Assembly: GCA_023678885.1 (NCBI GenBank)
Contig: CM042985.1
Span: 19,570,465 to 19,634,464 of the forward strand
Direction of reading: 5' to 3'
Length of the DNA: 64,000 bases
Origin: Pogostemon cablin
Taxonomy: Eukaryota > Streptophyta > Magnoliopsida > Lamiales > Lamiaceae
Below are positions 56,237 through 64,000 of the stretch, in pieces; positions within the stretch are counted from its first letter, which is position 1; every line of letters begins with the position of its first letter. The notes below the pieces were generated by a model. The model ran no database searches. It was not told the DNA's origin and saw only the letters and a list, made by a program, of their open reading frames with translations. Both the position numbers and the translations under genes were made by a program.

Positions 56237-59109
56237 TGATCAAGGCAAGCGTACCTTATCGTTTATAGTGAGTGACCCAGTTTAAATATCGAACAAAGAG
56301 AGATTTAAATCAAGAGTGTATCCGTATTTGTTTTCAATCATACTTTATAGGAGTGATCGGATTTTGAGTTTTGAAAATTGAAAAGAGCAATTAGACTACC
56401 AATTAACTAAGCAAGTAGCAAATAAAAGCAATTAATAACTAAAGATGATAAAAAAAAGTATCAAATAACCAAAATGAAAATGAAATGGATGTAGGACAAT
56501 CTAAAGAAGAGCAAGGCTAACCACATTCAAGATCAAGGACACAACATGGCTTGTTAAATTCAAATGGTAAGTATCAAAGATCATTGAAATAAAAGCAATC
56601 ACATATAATCCCTAGGCCAAGGTAATTAGGTTCTCAACTCATTACAAGTTTTAAGCACATAAGATTGAATCTCACTCTCAATTCCCTTAGGCTGTGTTTG
56701 GATTGAGTCATTTCAAATCCAATGAATTTGAAAATGAGTGAATTTTAAATTTCTTGGATTTTAAATAAATTCATTTGAATTCCACAGTTTGGATAAATTA
56801 TGAATTTTTGAAAGGATTTCAAATCCATAATTCAATTTTTTTAAATAGAATTTTATATATAATAAATAAAAATAATAAAATTTTATTATATTAAATACTA
56901 AAATCTAAAATTTTATTAAAAATAATTTTTTTTGAGGGGACTCTACCACCCAACCTACCCCCTACCCACACCCCACCCCCAAAAAAATTTTTTTTTATAA
57001 AATTTTAGATTTTTAATATTAAAATAATAAAAATATTACCACCCAACCCTACCCCTACTCACCTACGCACCCCCTAATCCATATAAAATTTTAAATTTTA
57101 ATATTTAAATAATAAAAATATTACCACTCTATCCATCCACCCACCCCATCCCCACGTGGTCTCATCACCTCCCCCCCCCCCCCCCCAACCCACTAATTTT
57201 TTTAAAAAAAATTTAGATTTTAATATTTAAAAAATAAAATTAAAAATTTTTTTGGTGGGGTGGGTGGGGTGGGATTGGGTGGGGGTGGTGGATGGGGAGG
57301 GGGGATGAGTTGGGTTGGGTGGTAATATTTTTATTTTATAAATATTAAAATCTAAAATTTTATAAAAAAAAAAATTTTGGGGAGTGGTGGGTGGAGGTGG
57401 AGTGGGTAGGGGTAGGTTGGGTGATAATATTTTTATTATTTATTTAAATATTAAAATTTAAAATTTTTATAATTTTTTTGGGGTGGTGTTGGTGGGGTGG
57501 GGGTGGGTAGGGGGTAGGGCAGGGTGGTAATATTTTTATTATTCAAATATTAAAATTCTAAAATTTTAAAAAAAAATTGGGGTGGGTGGGTGGGTGGGTA
57601 GGGGTAGGCTGGGTGTAGAGTTTAAAACATAAAAAATATATATATATTTTAATTAATTTATTAATTTTATATATTATTTTTATATATTAATATATCAATT
57701 ACACAACAACGGAAGGATTTCAAATGACACGGTTTTAGTGTGGATTTGAAATCTATTAAAAAACAACTAAAAAAATTCAAAATCAAATCCATTGATTTGA
57801 AATCCATTGATTTAAAATCTTGGATTTATAAATTCATTGATTTCAATGTTATCCAAATATGATGGAGGGATTTGAGGGAAGGATTTATAAATCCCTCCTT
57901 AAATTCTTCCATCCAAACACAACAACCTTAAGGTACTATGATAACAAGATTAATCTCCTCACTCAATTAATCAATCAAATATGATAAACAAATTAAGTGT
58001 TCCAACATGAATGTTCTAAGTATATAAAGATGTTACCACATACTAACATACAAAATCCATATTATAACATGATTCAATTAAATCTCTAAACACAATTGAA
58101 ATGGTCATCCTAATATCATAAATGAAGAATTTAATCACTCACATCATAATACAAATCGAGTAAATCATAGATCATGTAAGAAATTCTAAAATCACATTAA
58201 TTAAATCATTAAAAATCCAACAAATCCATAGATTCCTAATCCATCAAGTGGCTAACCTCATAAGAGGTATAACCAACAACAAACATCATGAAAACATCAA
58301 TACAATGCTTACAAACATCCATTGTTGCAATTAAAATTAAGAAAATACAAATTAAAGGCAAGTTCTCCCTTATGGGTTAATTCTCCCCTTCAAGATGCAA
58401 TCCTCTCTCCTTGAGCCTCAATCCTCCATAGATATGTGATGGGTAGATGGAAGGTGTGGTAATCCATATAAATTGAAGAGTAATTGAGTGAAAATTGGGT
58501 GGAAAATGGATTGGAGATGGTAGTGTGTGAGAAAAATGGTGAATGAGTGTGTGTGGGCGATTTTGGGTCTCCTCCAATTCTCATTCAATCAAACTTGGGG
58601 AAAAAGTAACCAAAATGGGAATTAAAACTGATTTTCTGGACAGGTGACAAAATTCATGAAAATTCGATTGAATTTTTGTGATAGACGTCGAATTTTTTTG
58701 TAAAGCTGCAGAAAAATTCGATCGAATTTTTATGCATTTGGTCGAATTTTTATGTCAGTGTGCTCAACCTCCAATACTCTGTTTCACCCCTGTTTTTCCT
58801 AAAAATACACAAAAATTCGCTCAAATTTTTGTGCGAGATCGAATTTTTGTGACAGTTCGCCCTGCTTCACTATTTTGGCTCGTTCTCCATCGTTTTAACT
58901 CCGAATTGAAATTCATATTTTCTTACATCTTCTTCTTCACTTCTAAAATCCATTTATACCTGAAAATCACACAAATTACACTAAAGTACAAATTCTCCAA
59001 ATATTTACATATATCGAGCAATGTAGGGCACTTAAACACTCAAACCAAGCATAATTGTATGAAAGCATGCTATAAATGGACCCTAAATTCATGAGATTTC
59101 TACACATCA
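56237..59109 (-). mobile_element. Reverse-oriented LTR remnant split by a Harbinger element
   Basis: Right end TTCATGAGATTTCTACACATCA resembles, as a reverse strand, the TGATGAG... starts of the Athila-type LTRs. 58380-58580 resembles the transcribed part of the LARD LTR (about 19810-20060). It contains a TCGAATTTTT island (58655-58860). The left end (TGATCAAGG at 56237) is uncertain and no 5-bp duplication was found. ORFs 58377-58584 and 58678-59094 are within the LTR and unlikely to be genes. Confidence 0.5.
56690..57927. mobile_element. Harbinger/Tourist-type element with C-rich/G-rich arms
   Basis: Ends GGCTGTGTTTGGAT and ATCCAAACACAACAACC, with TTA at 56687-56689 and 57928-57930, the PIF/Harbinger signature. 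The left arm carries C-rich repeats (CCACCCAACCTACCCCC type, 56930-57190). The right arm carries their G-rich counterparts (57250-57620). A poly-C run lies near 57171-57186. No transposase is seen. 1238 bp. Confidence 0.75.
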
Positions 59110-59227
59110 ATTTCAGTGATGTTTCATAACATAAAAAATTATATCTTACAGAGAACTATTAAACTCTTGGAGCATGTAACGTTAATTTGGAAAATAATTA
59201 TAATACATGTCAATTATTTAAAAGGTA

Positions 59228-59501
59228 CTCACTCCATCCCAAATCAACTTCACACTAGTTTTCGTTTTGATCCGTCCCAAATTCAACTTCACACTTGCAT
59301 AAAAGGAAAAAACAGCTAACTAATATCCTCTACCAACTTTAATTTCAAATTTTCCATCACATTTTCTAACACACATAACACACTTTATCATTTATTTATT
59401 ACCCAAAAATACAATATTACCATTAATAGTAAGTCAAAAAGTGACTTTTTATAAACTCTATATTTACAGTAATCGTGAAGATAAATTTGGGACGGAGAGA
59501 G
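59228..59501. mobile_element. Stowaway MITE in the WIP gene upstream region
   Basis: CTCACTCCATCCCAAATC ... TTTGGGACGGAGAGAG, TA at 59226-59227 and 59502-59503. 274 bp, ending about 390 bp before the start codon. It could contribute upstream regulatory DNA. Confidence 0.85.
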
Positions 59502-59851
59502 TATAATATAAAATGAAACACCATATTGGAATAGATGATTCGTGCCGATGATACACTAAAATGAGAAAAAAAAAAAAACCCCTCATGTGTTAACGTGTAG
59601 TATAAATCAAAATACCAGCGTAAAATATGGTCGAAAATAAAAGATGTCGAGTGGAAGTCACAGTCGAGAAACCAAACATAATATTTTTTAAGAAAAAAAG
59701 TTCCAAAAAGACAAACCAAACCAATGTTCACAAAAATCAATCTTTTGTACAAGCATTCCCACACAAAGTCCAACTGTAATAATCCCATTTTAGGACACAA
59801 CTCAGAAGAATTCTCTCACCAACAAGTAATTAACCACCATATATGATAGCC

Positions 59852-59860
59852 ATATATATA
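59852..59860 (+). promoter_or_regulatory. Probable TATA box of the WIP gene
   Basis: ATATATATA, 33-41 bases before the ATG. If used, the 5' UTR would be only a few bases, so an upstream start is also possible. Confidence 0.5.
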
Positions 59861-59892
59861 CTCACAAACCGGTGCCTTGAACCTCCAATTTC

Positions 59893-62109
59893 ATGGCTCA
59901 AGCCATCTTCAACCCTCATTCTACGTCATCGTCTTCGTCGTCTCGATTCGTTCCCATGAGTTTCTTCAAGTTCCCCCGCGACGAGGAGGGACAAAAGTAC
60001 TTCTACGAGACGATCCAATGCTTGCCTCTCCTGAGTAAGTTAACTGACAAAAGGGAGGTGGTTAAGGAAGAATTGGAGGATGATGAGAGAGAGAATGATG
60101 ATGAGAAGATGAGAGAGAATGTAACTGTGGCTCTCCACATAGGGTTGCCTGATATTACTGGGGTGATAAATCAGCAAGATGGTTACAGTTTTGAGGAAGA
60201 AAAAGATAATTATGTGAAGAAGAAGAAGACTGATGTTAAGACTAACAGCTGCAATTTTAATGGTGAGAGGAGATTTTGGATTCCAACACCAGCACAGATT
60301 CTTGTGGGGCCCATGCAGTTTTCTTGCAATATTTGCAGCAAAACCTTCAATAGGTACAATAACATGCAGGTAAATTAGTTAGATAGTCTGATTTCATTCA
60401 ATTTCATTTCGTTTCATTTGGATTATATACACATGTATATGATCTTGCTTTGATTAAATTTCAAGAATATGGATCACTGCAGAAATTTATTTTTAATAAA
60501 ATTTAGCTCACAAAGGGTTATAGTACTATATACGTATTTCTAGTAGCTAATTTGTTTCAAAATTTCCTTAATTATGCTATTTTATATTTTATACTCAATT
60601 TCATCTATACATGAACAAGATAAGCAGTAAAGAGAAAATATAAACCGGTTTAGTGTTAATTAAATAAGTAGAAATTTCTCTTTTTTGGCATAATGAAAAG
60701 TATGCACACCGCGTACATGAAGATCAGCTGCTTTAATTTTAAATTTTTTAATACTGTATATAATTTTCCAGAGAAATGAGAGTTTTCCTTTGGCTCATGA
60801 TAACTCCATTATACGTTTTGGTAAAGCTTTTTGTTATACGCTATGGCAAAATTGATAAAGCTTTTTGTTATAATCCATCATTGATAATTATATTCTAATT
60901 TGGAGTGAGTTATAGTAGCCAATTATACCGAATTAATGTTAGAACATATATGAATCCTAGAATTATATATGAATCTAGCTATCTGTTTGCTGTAATGTAA
61001 GTTCCTTCACCACATCAATAAAATCTTAGGCTTAGAGATCAGGTAATCAAGATAAAATATAAATTATATATACTCAACCAGCTTGATTAATTTCTGAATA
61101 AAACAATCAAAATATGGCAAACATAGTCTAACCATATATTAATACTTTACTTTTTATTTTTACCCAAAAAAGAAAAAAGAGAAAATAAGAAAATCACTTA
61201 TTCTTGGAAAATGAATTAATTTCGTTAATTTAGACAGATTTTTAAGAGTGTGCCCCTCATTATTCAAGGATTCTTAAACATTTTAAACCCAAACCTTGAA
61301 TTCATTTGCTGCATTACTTGGAACGTGTGTGTTTTCTGTATACATCCACCTGTTAGGTAAAACTACGAAGATAGTATTAAAAAAATTCCCTTTTGGAATC
61401 GAATCAAAAACGAGTTAATATATATTTCAGAATTACAAGTAAACTTTGTAATTTTAAGAATAATCTATTTGACATTTTGACCAACTAGCCAGCCACAATG
61501 AATGTCGTGTTACACATTATGTTTTGACTCTATGCCTAGAATGTTTAAACCTCTTTCCTACGTTAGATAAAGAGATGTAACACTGTGATAAGACAGTTAT
61601 ACCCTAATCAGTATGACATAGTATATATTAAGTTGAAATATCCATACACATTAATGATGATGGAGTATATATACATGCAGATGCACATGTGGGGCCACGG
61701 CTCTGAATTCCGGAAGGGTCCGGAATCCTTGAGAGGGGCGCAGCCGGCAGCAATGCTAAGGCTACCCTGCTACTGCTGCGCGCAGGGATGCAAGAACAAT
61801 GTCAACCATCCCCGTGCGAAACCCCTCAAGGATTTCCGGACCCTTCAAACTCACTACAAACGCAAGCACGGCGCCAAGCCCTTCGTCTGTAGAAAATCAT
61901 GTGGCAAATCGTTTGCAGTGAAGGGGGATTGGAGGACTCATGAGAAGAACTGTGGTAAGCTCTGGTACTGCACGTGTGGCTCCGATTTCAAGCACAAGAG
62001 ATCTCTCAAGGACCACATAAGGTCGTTTGGCAACGGCCATTCTCCTCTTGATTGCACTTTTAATTATGACGACAAAGAGAGCGTCGCCTGCTCTGAGGAC
62101 GAAATCTAG
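59893..62109 (+). CDS. WIP-domain C2H2 zinc-finger transcription factor (two exons)
   Basis: Exon 1 is 59893-60369 and exon 2 is 61681-62109, joined at CAG|GTAAAT and TGCAG|ATG. This gives 301 aa, close to TT1/WIP1 (about 300). Ser-rich N-terminus, acidic region (55-75), LHIGLP (81-86), then the family-defining WIP at 129-131. Finger 1 is C145/C148/H161/H165, and the intron falls inside it after NNMQ, as in other WIP genes. Finger 2 has C192/C196/H217/H222. Finger 3 has C229/C233/H246/C250, with three residues between the cysteines instead of the usual two. Finger 4 is C257/C259/H271/H279. WIP proteins are plant nuclear regulators of seed-coat flavonoids, transmitting tract, root or vein development. 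Which paralogue this is cannot be settled; the acidic C-terminus CSEDEI does not decide it. Apparently intact and the only convincing host gene here. Confidence 0.95.
60370..61680 (+). other. Intron of the WIP gene
   Basis: 1311 bp, AT-rich, GTAAAT donor and TGCAG acceptor. No nested element with clear ends. A Met codon at the exon 2 start (ATGCACATGTGG) belongs to finger 1 and is not a translation start. Confidence 0.9.
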
Positions 62110-62160
62110 ACCTCGTTAACATGATTGTTCTTACGTAGTTTTTGTGTGTTTGTTTCTTTT

Positions 62161-62286
62161 TATATGCATGGACTCGCCCATGCAAGTGCTCCGCAGCAAA
62201 ACGCTCTCTGATCGTGTGATTTGCAGACGTGCATGGGAGCGGTTTTCTGCGGAGCACTAGCTAGAGGTGGTGAGTGGACTTATATA
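62161..62286 (+). ncRNA. Foldback in the WIP 3' UTR, possible miRNA-like hairpin
   Basis: The upper stem pairs 62185-62206 with 62237-62258 (20 of 22 positions, two mismatches) around a 30-base loop. A weaker lower stem pairs 62161-62178 with 62269-62286. It lies 52 bases after the stop codon and before the poly(A) signal. Size and arm length suit a plant MIRNA precursor, but I recognise no known family. It could instead be an mRNA stability element or a MITE-derived stem. Confidence 0.5.
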
Positions 62287-62332
62287 TGGTGTTTAATTTG
62301 CCTTGTATTGATGATTATGTGTCTTGTTTTAG

Positions 62333-62338
62333 AATAAA
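62333..62338 (+). terminator. Probable poly(A) signal of the WIP gene
   Basis: AATAAA, 224 bases after the stop codon, followed by T-rich DNA. Confidence 0.55.
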
Positions 62339-62339
62339 G

Positions 62340-64000
62340 AGATTATGTATGAGTTGTGAAGCTGATTAATTTTCTTCTGAGTGATTTAGGGTTCATTAGG
62401 GTGTCGTGTGGGAGATTAATGCTTTGACAATGGAAGAAAATTTGTCAGCTTCAAAATCTAATCTTGTTTAATTAATTTGTACCCTCTTTTTTGGTTATGT
62501 ATGTGTTGAGTTTCTAAGAGCTTGCTGATCGATATAAAGCAACGTCTCCTTACCATTTTATTTAAGTGAAAATCTAATTAATTAGTTTTATCACATAACT
62601 GGAGGATCATAATTACCGAATAGCTATGCCTATTTAGTTGTGTTTAAGCGAGGCTAAATTATCATTAAACTCTCTAGGATTTATTATTTCATTTTTTTTT
62701 TTTTTAAATCTAACACGTGATTTTTTTTAAACACATTCTCGCTCACAACATGCTACCTCAATCCATAAAACACTTCACTTTTTTTTAGTAGATTAAAATA
62801 TTAGTATTTTATGTTTTGGGAGTAGTATAGTCTTTTTTTTTAATAAAAAATAAATTATGTTATAAGTTAGATGAGGATGATAAATTTGATTCATGCTTGG
62901 ATTGAGGTTCAATTAATTAATTTGATTTGATACTCCTATATGCCTTGATAAATTTAAGGTTTTATTTATTTATTATTATTATTAATTTTTTATGTAAAGA
63001 ATCTGAACAAAAAAAAAAAAAAGGGCAGAGTTTGATGGAACCGGTGGTGTAGATTTTTTTCGGAAAAAAAACCTTACTCCCTCTCGAGAGAGTAATACAT
63101 ATTACGGGGCAAAAACACTTGTGTGAATTTAATTTGTCTCGAGAGAAGATTTTCGTAGGACAGATAAAAGGTTATAATATTTTAATAAAAAAAAATTTTA
63201 ATAAAAATTTATGAAATTTGAATTAATGAAAAGTGATAGTAGTATAGTAAATTATCTAATGATAATTCGTAGTTATAATATTTTTAATGAAATGTGACGA
63301 TATCTTACATAAATTTTTTTAATTATTTAAAAAAATGTTTAAACGAATTTAAAAAAATGTTTAAACGATCTCACCTAAGCGTGTCACGCTAAGTGTTAGC
63401 CATATTACAAACACTAATATTAACAATCTTTGTAAAGAGAGTAAATTAATAGTAATCTTTTGCCGTATTAACTATCTCTGATCAAAAGTGAAATGGAATT
63501 ACGACAACTTTCTATGAAACTGATAATTTTTTTACAATTAAAGAAATGCAAGATTAGATCATCCGGTCTCTATTTTCCGGTCTCTATTTTCTCTGCACAA
63601 ACTCATATGCTCTACACACACATATCATAAATAAAATCCTGAATAAAATACGTGCAACATTCTTAGTGGTTAGTTAAATAAATTAGCTTAATAACATAAA
63701 ACCCTAGCTAGGTATGATCACTCATCTTAAGTAGTCTTAAAAGCAATTATATTATATACGTATTATTCCAGTTGATGAATTATTTAATTAATAAGTCCCG
63801 TGCAATGTTTGTGATGTGGAGTGAGGAATGCGCGTAACAAATAATAATTACAGCAAAAATTAATAGAAATTAGTCAACAAGTTCAGCACCTATAAAAGGT
63901 AATGATGATGAAGTTGAAATTAAGAGCAACAAACATGATATCATGGTTGGTTTTTTCCCTTTTACTTGAGAGCTGATTAAGCTAAGTTGGAGTAGTTGTG
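62340..64000. other. Intergenic; possible promoter at the right edge
   Basis: AT-rich, no gene seen. At 63074-63095 a tiny palindrome TTACTCCCTCTCGAGAGAG looks like a collapsed Stowaway. Decayed TGTGAGAC/GGGCAAA-type ends lie around 63100-63400. TATAAAAG at 63891-63898, followed by A-rich leader-like DNA and an ATG at about 63935, may be the promoter of a gene right of the window. No coding evidence lies within view. Confidence 0.4.

Noticed and set aside
58678..59094. 138-codon ORF as a small secreted or Cys-rich protein
   Set aside because: Overlaps the TCGAATTTTT island and the end of an LTR remnant; composition follows the repeats.
62060..62257. Minus-strand ORF overlapping the WIP 3' end and hairpin
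   Set aside because: Shadow of the conserved exon and the inverted repeat; no independent support.

Overview
This is nuclear DNA of a flowering plant, probably a eudicot. The evidence is an Athila-lineage Ty3/gypsy retroelement primed by tRNA-Asp, a copia element primed by initiator tRNA-Met, many TA-flanked Stowaway MITEs, and one plant-specific WIP-domain zinc-finger gene with its canonical intron. The species cannot be named from the sequence. I see no tRNA, rRNA or CRISPR feature. The WIP gene is the only apparently functional host gene.

Positions 1-34599 are a stack of retroelements. The tail and 3' LTR of an old Athila-like element (1-852, resuming at 33182-34599) was hit by a second Athila-like element (853-33176). 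That element carries a 5' LTR, PBS, broken gag-pol (2532-8460), a PPT-like tract after pol, and a spliced env-like ORF beginning at 9534. Its env-like ORF was interrupted twice: by a Ty1/copia element (10195-17538, TSD GTGAC) and by a coding-free LARD-like element (18837-25084, TSD GTCTT). The reading frame runs on exactly across both insertion points. Downstream lies a jumble of reverse-oriented and alternately inverted Athila-like pieces (25776-30772), then the PPT and 3' LTR (31614-33176).

Positions 34600-59500 are AT-rich intergenic DNA full of small DNA transposons, most delimited here by target duplications. They include Stowaway elements (TA), five 9-10 bp TSD Mutator-like MITEs (one with a GC-rich cargo), one hAT element with an 8-bp TSD and a tRNA-like core, and one Harbinger/Tourist element with a large C-rich/G-rich inverted repeat. 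There is also a solo LTR (45190-46782, TSD ATCGC), other LTR remnants, long AT microsatellites and a telomere-motif minisatellite.

Positions 59852-62340 hold the WIP gene: TATA box, two exons encoding 301 aa, and a poly(A) signal. Its presumed 3' UTR carries a strong foldback. From 62340 to the end there is only intergenic DNA, with a possible promoter at the right edge.

The most unusual signals lie in the LTRs. First, islands of the heptamer TTCGACC and its complement are arranged as nested inverted pairs upstream of LTR TATA boxes. The same islands recur inside the gag-pol reading frame and ahead of the env-like ORF. Second, a conserved block is shared, in the same orientation, by copia and gypsy LTRs.
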